Part shown: positions 52,168-60,663 of the stretch, piece after piece
How positions within the stretch are numbered: the first letter of the stretch is position 1
Layout of the letters: every line of letters starts with the position of its first letter
DNA from: Clostridium sp. ZS2-4
GTDB taxonomy: Bacteria > Bacillota > Clostridia > Clostridiales > Clostridiaceae
DNA: 64,000 bases
Direction: 5' to 3'
Assembly: GCF_026719745.1 (NCBI RefSeq)
Contig: NZ_JAPPRQ010000044.1
Coordinates: 1-64,000, forward strand
Notes under the pieces: generated by a model
The model's database searches: none
What the model was told of the DNA's origin: nothing
What the model saw: only the letters and a program-made list of their open reading frames with translations
Program-made: the position numbers and the translations under genes

Positions 52168-52401
52168 CAATTTATCATTTCCACGTTTTGTTCCTCCAGT
52201 CTATATGTTTGTAAAATATATTTTTTCTCAATCTGGTATGTTGTCTTACCAGTTTATTGTTAAAATGTAGAATAATTTTTACTTTTTTAGATTTTACTCA
52301 AAATATATTCTTTCTGCAAAACCTTCTATTTTCTAATGAAAACCCCGCTACATTTTCCCTTTTCGTGTAACTGGTCTGATAATCTTTTGTCTAATCAAAT
52401 G

Positions 52402-52485
52402 CTACCACATAATTCTGAATATTTCTACAATAGTTATTTTATTGACACATGCTTTGTATTCACAAAATGTAATCGTTTATCATTT
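52402..52485 (-). promoter_or_regulatory. Shared lactate-locus regulatory module, copy before gntR1
   Basis: GTTATTTTATTGAC (52433-52446) is preceded by ATTTCTACAATA and followed after 21 bases by TGTAATCGTTTATC (52468-52481). It is 290 bases before gntR1. The 596-bp gap 52111-52706 also carries the gntR2 3' flank (AAACAACCAATGC near 52644) and GGTCTGATAATC near 52373. Confidence 0.7.
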
Positions 52486-52706
52486 TACAAGCTTTCCCCA
52501 CAATATTAAAAAGAAAAATTTTTTTATTTTTTTCTGTTACGTATATTTTGTTAGTTAAATATCAAACTTAAAATATAAATAACAACAAAAGCATCGTTGC
52601 TTTAAAAATATAGACTTAGCCCCTAAAGTCATCAAACAACCAATGCTTTCAATATATTTATTCTTTATTTTACTCGCTACTATTCTGTCATTTTCTATAG
52701 ATTGCA

Positions 52707-53432
52707 CTAACTTAACTTTATCAAATTTTCATTTATTAATTCCATATGCATCCTCATCATAGTAGCTGCTTGCTGAGAATCATGTTTAGCCAAAGCTATA
52801 TATATGCTTTGATGTTCATAATCTATATAATCTATAGCATTTTCATCATCTTTAATACTTTTATTGCTTTCATTTTTTAATATTTGAGCTCTGGCATCTT
52901 TAATTAAAGAATCAATCAATGTAGAAATCGTATTTAATATAGTTACTATCAAAAGATTTTTTGAAGCCTTTGCTATGTTGTAGTGAAATTCTTTATCCAA
53001 TTTTGCCTTTTCATTCTCATCTTCACAATTTTTCATCATATCTATTAACTGTTTAAGCTTTTTAAGTTCTTCTTCTGTTATAACTTTTGCTGCCAAAGCT
53101 GCTGTTTCAACTTCTATAACTGTTCTTAATTCAAATATTTCCTGTGGTTTGCTTTTATTAAGCATAAACATAATGGAAAGAGGCTCAAATAAACTATCTT
53201 CGAAATTTTCTTTGACAAAATTTCCTTCTCCCTGTCTGCAATCCAAAAGTCCAATAACTTCAAGAGCTCTTAATGCTTCCCTGATAGATGCCCTGCTAAC
53301 TCCTAACTGTACTGATAACTCTCTTTCAGATGGTAATTTATCCCCTCTTTTAAGAGTTCCATTTGAAACCATCTCTTTTATTTGATCAATTACCTGCTCA
53401 TAAACCTTTGTTGTTTTAATAGCTGTAAACAC
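52707..53432 (-). CDS. FadR-subfamily GntR transcriptional regulator, copy 2
   Basis: Regulator of 241 residues, strongly similar to the copy at 51406-52110 throughout (TAIKTTKVYEQVIDQIKEMV, then KLPSERELSVQLGVSRASIR, FEPLSIMFMLNKSKPQEIFE). It differs mainly by a short insert in the FCD domain (NKSIKDDENAIDYIDYEH). The start is GTG, with GAGGGG eight bases upstream; an ATG two bases earlier is out of frame. Two near-identical regulators plus a remnant imply recent tandem duplication of a gntR-plus-module unit. It probably recognises the same TGGTNNNACCA-like sites. Confidence 0.88.
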   Translation of the reverse strand: MFTAIKTTKVYEQVIDQIKEMVSNGTLKRGDKLPSERELSVQLGVSRASIREALRALEVIGLLDCRQGEGNFVKENFEDSLFEPLSIMFMLNKSKPQEIFELRTVIEVETAALAAKVITEEELKKLKQLIDMMKNCEDENEKAKLDKEFHYNIAKASKNLLIVTILNTISTLIDSLIKDARAQILKNESNKSIKDDENAIDYIDYEHQSIYIALAKHDSQQAATMMRMHMELINENLIKLS

Positions 53433-53487
53433 ATACTCGTCCCCTCTCTACCATTCCCATAGCATATAATTTTTATGTTTTAATTAA

Positions 53488-53517
53488 ATTATATAATTTG
53501 AATTTGTTCTTGGTCAA
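53488..53517 (-). promoter_or_regulatory. Promoter of gntR copy 2
   Basis: On the minus strand TTGACC (53512-53517) and TATAAT (53488-53493) are 18 bases apart. TTGTT...AACAA (about 53504-53523) spans the -35 and could be an operator. Confidence 0.65.
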
Positions 53518-53573
53518 TAACAAATTGAATATTTCCCTTATATTTCCTTGTATTTATACCCCTGATAAACTCA

Positions 53574-54317
53574 TTATAGCAAATACCATCTTAAAATACT
53601 ATCTCCCCAAATTGCAGCTATAATTGCTCCTAAAGCTATATAAGGTCCAAAAGGAATATAGTCTTTTCTACTTTTCTTTTTTATAGCTATAAGTAAAACT
53701 CCAATTACAGCACCTAGTATTACAGATAAAAACAGCATCAAAAGAGTAAGCTTCCATCCTAAATACAGACCAGCTAGAAAACATATTTCAGCATCTCCCC
53801 AGCCCATGCCCCCAGTGATTAATATAATTAAAGAAATAAATCCTCCACCAATCAAAGCTCCCAGTATGTATGTCCCTATATTGTATCCAGTAAAATAATA
53901 TACAACTAAAAATACTATTCCCACTATAATACCGCTTATTGTGGTTTTAAAGTATACATCTGTGGTATCAAAGTCTATCATACCTATCGCAATCAAAAAG
54001 CAGGACAATACTGCAAATTTAATAAATTCCATGGATGTTCCATAGTATTTATATATAAGCACAAATACTATTCCTGTAAATAACTCTATAAGCGGATACC
54101 TGATACTTATTTTTTCTCCGCAGTATCTGCACTTTCCCTTTAGAAAAAATATATAACTGATGACAGGTATTAAATCATAAGGCTTAATATTGTTTCCACA
54201 ACTTGTACAGTGTGATGGTGGATAGGATATTGACTCCTCTCTTGGTATTCTGTATATGCATACGTTTAGGAAGCTGCCTATCAGTAAACCTATTATTAAT
54301 ATAAATATGTACTCCAT
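53574..54317 (-). CDS. Prepilin peptidase (type IV leader peptidase, A24)
   Basis: Membrane aspartic protease and N-methyltransferase of 247 residues that processes type IV pilin-like precursors. The N-terminal domain has two C-x-x-C pairs (HCTSCGNN near 37 and KCRYCGEK near 63) between IGSFLNVCIYRIPR and RYPLIELFTG. The catalytic Asp residues lie in IGMIDFDT near 115 and GMGWGDAE near 170 (G-x-G-D). About eight membrane segments are seen. The start is at 54317 because GGAG lies nine bases before it; the longer frame starts on that site. No pilin genes are next to it; the two giant secreted proteins upstream have ordinary signal peptides as far as visible. Confidence 0.92.
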   Translation of the reverse strand: MEYIFILIIGLLIGSFLNVCIYRIPREESISYPPSHCTSCGNNIKPYDLIPVISYIFFLKGKCRYCGEKISIRYPLIELFTGIVFVLIYKYYGTSMEFIKFAVLSCFLIAIGMIDFDTTDVYFKTTISGIIVGIVFLVVYYFTGYNIGTYILGALIGGGFISLIILITGGMGWGDAEICFLAGLYLGWKLTLLMLFLSVILGAVIGVLLIAIKKKSRKDYIPFGPYIALGAIIAAIWGDSILRWYLL

Positions 54318-54360
54318 TTTTATCATCTCCATTTTAAATTGTTAGCTGTGAAATTTTTAG

Positions 54361-54462
54361 TATATAAGTTGCAATAAATAATATTCATTGTATTAAAACT
54401 TCATCAAAGTTTTTTATAAATTGATCATTGAACAATGAGTATTGATAATTGCAATATATATA
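54361..54462. repeat. Foldback dispersed repeat, copy 3 of 3
   Basis: ATTCATTGTATTAAAACTTC, ...TTGATCATTGAACAATGAG, ...TTGATAATTGCAATATATAT match copy 1 (30037-30144) nearly base for base. It lies in the 314-bp gap between the prepilin peptidase and the giant secreted protein. That gap also has a weak hairpin AGGCAAC/GCTGCCT at 54494-54514. Confidence 0.8.
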
Positions 54463-54631
54463 TTTAAAATCCTACTACTAATAAAGGACATACAGGCAAC
54501 TTATTTAGCTGCCTATACGTATTTAGTTTAATCTAAATTTAGTAATTTCTCAACTATCATTTTTAATCTTGCTGCTTCATTATTATAAATTTTTACTTTA
54601 TTAATTATCTAAGATGTTCTAAATATGTTTT

Positions 54632-57600
54632 TTAATCTAAGGACGGTAATTTAACTACTTTTAAGTCATACTTATTATCTTGTGAATTATTTACTTTTAC
54701 AGTACTGCTTAAAACAGTATCAACTGGAGCCTTTTGATTTATTTTATACTCTAAAATATAGTGATTTTCAAAAGTAGTACTTTCAGGTAATTGAATTTTT
54801 AATTTCTTTTCACCTGATATACTGCTTAAATCTATACTAGTTTTTTTAACACCATTAACTGATTCATTCGGAAGACTTGTGGAAATTTCTTTTCCAGCAC
54901 TATCATACTGAACTTCATATACCTTAATATCACCATTTAATGGTGAACTTACCTTTCCATTACTATCAACTTTATAAAGTGTAAATTTAACCTTACTAAC
55001 ATCTTTATTCAAAGTTAATCTAATGTCAGGATTTTTATCATAAACTTTAAAATCAACTGCTAAATTAGCTGGAAAGCCTTGTACTATATCTGTATTGTTT
55101 TGTATTTTTTTATTTACAAACATTCCATGCTTCAATATACTAGCACTTTGACTTAATTTAAATTCTATATTTTGCTCAGCATTATCATAATCTAGATTAA
55201 ATATTTTAGTATTACCACCTTCAGCAGTAAATCCACTTGGAAATTGTACTGAAACTTTATAGTTTCCTGAAGGTTGGTCAGTTATAGAATATTGTCCCAA
55301 TGAAGCTGTTTGACCTTCTATAATTTTCTCACCATTTTTCTTAACAATTACAGTTATTCCTTCATAAGGTGTACCATCCTGTTTTACTACTTTAACCTTT
55401 ACCTTACCAGATTTAACTGAAACATTATGAGTAGCACTTCTTGTTTCCTGTATATTATCTAAATATTTGTATACTACAGTATTTACAACCTCATAATCGC
55501 CCGCTTCCTTTATGTTAAAGCTAAATTTTTTAGTTTGTTTTTTATATTCTTTATTAATATCTTTACCAAAAATAGATACATCATGCAATTTCCAAGTTTC
55601 ACCTGAAGTCAACTCCAGGCCATTAGAATTATATTGCATGGAATGCCTTATATCTTTAATAATAGTGTTTATATTTTCATCTTCATTATGAGCAACTGCC
55701 TTCAAAGTAAGATTAGCTGTATCTCCAACTAAATATTTACCCTCACCTTCCGATATTAAGTCCAATCCAATTTTATTTTTATCTATTAATTCAAATTTAA
55801 CTTCTTGTATTGGATTATCGTATGATAAATCTATAGTTTTTGAATTAGCCCCTTTTACTATATACCTTTCTGGTAAATTACTAATTGAAAATGTATAACT
55901 ACCTGAAGGGCAATTTTCTAATGATTTAACTCCATATTGATCAATATTAACGCTTGTATATTCTTTTCCATTTTTTATAACGCTTATTTTAGCAGTTCCA
56001 AAAGGTGTTCCATCACTGTTTACTACTTTAACATCAATTATTCCTGACTTTACTGAAATAGGATAGCTGTAATTAACTGTTTGAGTTCCCAAATTACTAA
56101 AGTTAGAATAATCATAACTTAAAGTATTTTTCACAACATAATTTCCAGATTTATTTAAATTAAATTTAAAAGTATTCTCTTGTATTTCTGGATTTGGATT
56201 TGGATTAAATGTGATATCTCCTAAAGTCCAATTACTACTTCCAACTGTTTTTATTACATTAGAGTCTTCTAAGTTATCGTATCCCATAGAAAAGTTTATA
56301 TTTTGAATCTTAGTCTTTAAATTATCACTTGTTTTTTGTACAGCAGCTTGTAGTTTAACTGAAGCCACATCTCCAACTAAATATCTTTGTTCCTTATCAA
56401 TACTTAAATTCAATACAGGATTTTCAAAATATTTTAGTGTATAGTTTCCATTATCTTCGGCTATAGCTCCTTTAGAATCTCTAACTACAATCTTAAGTGT
56501 AAATCCTTCTTTATTTCCTATTAAACTCTGTAATTCTCCTTTAGTTATTACTACATTTACTGGTTCATTACGCTTAATATCTCCTTCTTGATAACTTTTA
56601 ACCAATTTATCATCTACATATACGTCCCCGTTTAACTTGTCACCATCTACATCATTTGCAATGAAACTAAACTCAAATTTCTCTTGAGATTTAGATATAA
56701 TTTTATCTTCATCAATATTTATAACTTTTAATGTTGGAGCATGATTTGCGTTTCTTGCTGCCTTGAGTATTGTATTTATGAACATTTGATGTTCATCCAC
56801 GCTGTTTGGAGTTGTGTGTCCAGTACCTGAATAAGTAATATTCCCCTTTGTGTAAGTGTAAAAATTATTTCTTCCATCATACTTATCATAATAATATCCA
56901 TTATTAGCTGTTCCATTTAGCGTAAACCATGGAATAACATCTTCATCTTCTAAATTAAGTTGAAAATACTGTTCATGAGTAGTAGCAACATTAAGTTCTT
57001 TTTGAGCATTATTTGCTAAAATATAAGGATACCTAGTAAACAATCCCTCATTCAATTTATAAGTTTTATTGATAGTTGGATGACCTGAGACTTTACCGTT
57101 TTTAACATCTAAAATCCCTTTAGTAAATCCATAAGAAATTTTATTAGGACTTGGTAAAGGATCATGTACTATTTCATCAGAATAAAATTCATCATCATCA
57201 TAACTTATATTATTTTTATTTTTTTGAGAATTATTATTATATCTACTTTGTCCAATAATATCTCTAAATTGTTGAGTTAAATTCTTACTTTGATTTCCAT
57301 AATTATTCACATGATAACTCATAGTATCATGAGTAAACATTACACTCTGACCTGTTTTAATAAATTCTTTAATACCATTTATAGTATCAATTGTTAAATC
57401 ACCATCATTAAAACTATCTGCAAATCCTAAAATAATCATGTCATAATTACCATTTAATTTTGTCTTTATAATTTTTGAATTTTTACGAATGTCATTAGGA
57501 TAGTTATTATTAAATTCATCAGTTGTTAGTTCTGTTACATTAACCTTATAATACTCTGTGCTTAAAGGTACTTTCATATTCTTTATACTAAAAGTATTTC

Positions 57601-60394
57601 TTGGTGGTACCAACTGAAGCACTCTAATTTTTAATTTTTCTCCTTTATACGCTGGATAACCTATTTTATAAGCTTTAGTCTTTGTTACATTATCTTGAAC
57701 CTCTAATTTCCACGGCATCATTCCTGTAAAAGAATCTTCCAAACGATAATTAAGTGAGTATCCTTCTCCATTTAATTTAGGCTCTGTTTGCTTAACTAGT
57801 TCATCATCTCTGAAGAATCCATCTCCATTTTTATCTAAATATAATTTTACAGTCATAAGATTTGGGTAATTATCTCTAGTATTTAGATTCTCTAAATTAA
57901 ATCTAAAATTCATTACTTTTGTATCTTCATAGCCATTTGAAGTACCATTGTTTAAAGTACCAGTAAAATCTCTTGGACAATCTTCTACATCTAGAATAGG
58001 TCTTTTGCTGCAGCTATTATAAAGTTGTTTTATGTTTTCATTATTTATGTTTTCTGTAAGTCTAACATTTTCTTTTGAACTATATTGTTCAAATTCATTT
58101 AATTTTGATTTCTTTAAAGAATCATTAAATATATTTTTTCTAAATATAGTAAGCTGTCCAGAATTTATAAATTCTATTAAATCTTCTGCTTTTCTGTTTG
58201 TAATATCATTTTCGCTATAATATTCCAATGAATCTGAATTTGTACCATTATTATTATTTCCGCCTTGTGGAAGTATAGGTGGTTTTTGCCCTATATCAGT
58301 ATAATGAACACCCGTATCATTTTTATTTCCCACATAAACTATATCGTACTTGCCATTTATTTTTTCTATATTACTTATCAATTCAGGCATTGACATTTGC
58401 ACTAAATTGATATTTGCAGCCATTCCACTAAACATATTTGTAGTTAACTCAAACTCTCTGCCTGGTTGTACTTCTAAAATGTTTAAATTTTGTAACTTTG
58501 TAGTACTAATTTTAATTTGTTCAAATGTTTTTTGAGCATTTGAATCGTCTAAATCTTTATATGTTACAAAAGCTTTTCCTTCACTTCCTAACACCAAATC
58601 ACTTAGATTTTCATCAGTTTTTAATCTTATAGTTATTTCAACTTTATCAGCTTCATAATTTTTACTTATACTATTTTTCTTATAGGTAATCTCTTTAGAT
58701 GTTGATGTAAATGTTTGTCCACTTATTTGTCCATCTCCACTTACTATAGCTATGTTATCTGGAAAAGTCTCTTTAACCATAAGATCTTTAACTATTAATT
58801 TCTCTTTACTAGAACTACCACCTACATCAACTATGGGGATAGGTTGCGGCTGTATAGTATATTTAAACTCAAATTCTTGTCCTGGCACAATAAAGTTATT
58901 TCCATTTACTGCACCTCTTTGTAAATCAAGTATTGACTTAGGTGCTACGATAAACGGTCCATAAATCCCTTTATTTTCTCCACGTTTAACGCCAATATAG
59001 TATTGACCTGGTGCCTTTGGAAATTCTACTCCTTCTTCAATGGTGAAGGTACTGTCTGCATATTCTCCTGGAGTAGTTGTTTTTGATGGTCTGAACCACT
59101 CTTTATTAGCAGGCAACCAAGTTCTTGGCCAAGTATTATCATGTTTTTCTTGATAATATAACATGAATTTTCCATCTCCACCCCAGTTAAAGTACTCTAA
59201 ATATATTGGATAATCTTTTCCTGCTTCTAGATTTGTTTCTGTGTATTCTTCTCCAGTCGTTACTTTTGCTGGTCTTGGATCAACCTTACTTGAAGCACTT
59301 CCATTAGTAAAATACTTTTCATGGTTTGCAAGCTCTTTCTTTACCCCATCAACAGTAATATATCCATAAAATCCATCATCAGCATCTAATCCAAAACGAT
59401 ATCTACCAGTTTTATCAACTCTTATATACCCCCAAAATTTTGATGCTTCTTTATAATCCTGATATGCATATAACTCTCGATCCATAAAGAGCTTTGAATA
59501 TCCATAAAATACTGTTTTAGGAGTATATTTTTCTGCTCCTACATATATATCTTTATTCCAGTATTTACTTGGTATTTTAGATTTTACTTGAAATACTTCT
59601 CCATTTACTTTTATCTTACTATCTTTATCTACTTTCATATGCATTCTTTTGCTGTTTTCATTTATACTTTTCTTTATTATCACACATTCCTTATTATGAT
59701 ATTGTTTTTCTTCAACTAAGTTAGAATCAACTGCTGTTTCTTGTCCATTTTTAAACATTGTATATTTACTATTTCTATTGTTTACAGTTTTAATTATAAA
59801 AGTCAATCCTTCTAAATCCATATAATTTTCTACTAACTTATATTGTCCACCTAAATCAGCTGCATCTGCAGACTGATATTTTATTTCCTGATTAGGATTC
59901 ATGTATACATGACTTCTATTGCTCCAACTATACCCACTACTATTACTACTTGCAGTATCCATATGACTTACATCATAACTTCTCCAAGTTAAGTATCCTG
60001 GCTTATCCACAACATCATTTAATTTTTTTATTTTATTTCCATCAGGGTCTAGTTTTTCCCAGCCTTGGGACTTAATAAAATCATCTTCATTTGGTTGAGA
60101 CTCTTGTTTAAAGAATTTGTACTCTATATTCTTTAAATCTACTTCATTTCCTTCACCATTAAAATTTACCAAAGCACCACCATTTAACTTTTCATCACTT
60201 TCCCTTGTTAATATCTTATTACCTCCCGTATATTCTGGTTTTTCACCTTTCGTATCTATGACTTTCATTCTAATACCTGGAGTACCATTTATTGTACTTC
60301 CAGTGGCACCCATAGCAGTCACAGGGTATAGTCCAATTTGGCTTATCACCAAAATAAATATAATTCCTAAAGCAATCAACCTTTTCTTTTTCAT
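54632..60394 (-). CDS. Giant secreted modular protein with PA14-like, DUF5057-like and Cna-B-like domains
   Basis: Exported protein of 1920 residues. A signal peptide (MKKKRLIALGIIFILVISQIG, cleavage near ATAMGA) is followed by an N-terminal region to about 285. A PA14-like sugar-binding domain follows at about 290-450 (KTVFYGYSKL, EASKFWGYIRVDKTGRYRFG, YPIYLEYFNWGGDGKFMLYY). Then come an isopeptide-like beta domain near 490-620 and two blocks near 625-830 and 950-1220. These begin LNILEVQPG and IRVLQLVPP and resemble DUF5057. Two Cna-B/carboxypeptidase-regulatory-like repeats lie near 1455-1545 and 1665-1760 (VKVVxxDGTPxx). There is no LPXTG or other known anchor; the C-terminus is VVKLPSLD. 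The start follows GGGGGAT. Adhesin or matrix role is inferred. Confidence 0.78.
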   Translation of the reverse strand: MKKKRLIALGIIFILVISQIGLYPVTAMGATGSTINGTPGIRMKVIDTKGEKPEYTGGNKILTRESDEKLNGGALVNFNGEGNEVDLKNIEYKFFKQESQPNEDDFIKSQGWEKLDPDGNKIKKLNDVVDKPGYLTWRSYDVSHMDTASSNSSGYSWSNRSHVYMNPNQEIKYQSADAADLGGQYKLVENYMDLEGLTFIIKTVNNRNSKYTMFKNGQETAVDSNLVEEKQYHNKECVIIKKSINENSKRMHMKVDKDSKIKVNGEVFQVKSKIPSKYWNKDIYVGAEKYTPKTVFYGYSKLFMDRELYAYQDYKEASKFWGYIRVDKTGRYRFGLDADDGFYGYITVDGVKKELANHEKYFTNGSASSKVDPRPAKVTTGEEYTETNLEAGKDYPIYLEYFNWGGDGKFMLYYQEKHDNTWPRTWLPANKEWFRPSKTTTPGEYADSTFTIEEGVEFPKAPGQYYIGVKRGENKGIYGPFIVAPKSILDLQRGAVNGNNFIVPGQEFEFKYTIQPQPIPIVDVGGSSSKEKLIVKDLMVKETFPDNIAIVSGDGQISGQTFTSTSKEITYKKNSISKNYEADKVEITIRLKTDENLSDLVLGSEGKAFVTYKDLDDSNAQKTFEQIKISTTKLQNLNILEVQPGREFELTTNMFSGMAANINLVQMSMPELISNIEKINGKYDIVYVGNKNDTGVHYTDIGQKPPILPQGGNNNNGTNSDSLEYYSENDITNRKAEDLIEFINSGQLTIFRKNIFNDSLKKSKLNEFEQYSSKENVRLTENINNENIKQLYNSCSKRPILDVEDCPRDFTGTLNNGTSNGYEDTKVMNFRFNLENLNTRDNYPNLMTVKLYLDKNGDGFFRDDELVKQTEPKLNGEGYSLNYRLEDSFTGMMPWKLEVQDNVTKTKAYKIGYPAYKGEKLKIRVLQLVPPRNTFSIKNMKVPLSTEYYKVNVTELTTDEFNNNYPNDIRKNSKIIKTKLNGNYDMIILGFADSFNDGDLTIDTINGIKEFIKTGQSVMFTHDTMSYHVNNYGNQSKNLTQQFRDIIGQSRYNNNSQKNKNNISYDDDEFYSDEIVHDPLPSPNKISYGFTKGILDVKNGKVSGHPTINKTYKLNEGLFTRYPYILANNAQKELNVATTHEQYFQLNLEDEDVIPWFTLNGTANNGYYYDKYDGRNNFYTYTKGNITYSGTGHTTPNSVDEHQMFINTILKAARNANHAPTLKVINIDEDKIISKSQEKFEFSFIANDVDGDKLNGDVYVDDKLVKSYQEGDIKRNEPVNVVITKGELQSLIGNKEGFTLKIVVRDSKGAIAEDNGNYTLKYFENPVLNLSIDKEQRYLVGDVASVKLQAAVQKTSDNLKTKIQNINFSMGYDNLEDSNVIKTVGSSNWTLGDITFNPNPNPEIQENTFKFNLNKSGNYVVKNTLSYDYSNFSNLGTQTVNYSYPISVKSGIIDVKVVNSDGTPFGTAKISVIKNGKEYTSVNIDQYGVKSLENCPSGSYTFSISNLPERYIVKGANSKTIDLSYDNPIQEVKFELIDKNKIGLDLISEGEGKYLVGDTANLTLKAVAHNEDENINTIIKDIRHSMQYNSNGLELTSGETWKLHDVSIFGKDINKEYKKQTKKFSFNIKEAGDYEVVNTVVYKYLDNIQETRSATHNVSVKSGKVKVKVVKQDGTPYEGITVIVKKNGEKIIEGQTASLGQYSITDQPSGNYKVSVQFPSGFTAEGGNTKIFNLDYDNAEQNIEFKLSQSASILKHGMFVNKKIQNNTDIVQGFPANLAVDFKVYDKNPDIRLTLNKDVSKVKFTLYKVDSNGKVSSPLNGDIKVYEVQYDSAGKEISTSLPNESVNGVKKTSIDLSSISGEKKLKIQLPESTTFENHYILEYKINQKAPVDTVLSSTVKVNNSQDNKYDLKVVKLPSLD

Positions 60395-60594
60395 ATATAT
60401 CCCCCATTTTTTTATTTCTAAATAGCCACTTGCAAAATTCCTAAACCCATTAGGGCTCAAAGATTTTCAAGCTTTATCCAAAAAATTTTCCTTACTTAAT
60501 GTCGAATATAATAACCACAAAATATAACTTCTTTTAGTCATGAAAAATGTATATTGTATTTTTTTCCATATTTGTATTATAACTGTTTTAAGCG

Positions 60595-60641
60595 TAAAAA
60601 AAAAGCGTATAGATAAGTTATTTAAACTCTCTATACGCTTT
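60595..60641 (-). terminator. Terminator between the two giant secreted protein genes
   Basis: AAAGCGTATAGA (60602-60613) pairs with TCTATACGCTTT (60630-60641); on the minus strand it is followed by a run of nine T. Thus the two genes are separate transcripts, and 60395-60594 should hold the promoter and 5' leader of the downstream gene. An AGCCC/GGGTT hairpin lies within that leader near 60448-60461. Confidence 0.88.
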
Positions 60642-60663
60642 AAAGCTGTTCTAAATGTGTTTT

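Noticed and set aside
60395-60594. Cyclic-di-GMP riboswitch before the giant secreted protein
   Set aside because: Clostridial adhesin genes often have one, but the conserved GGGCAAACC/GGGACGCAAAGCC elements of the class I aptamer are not there; only a small AGCCC/GGGTT hairpin is seen.
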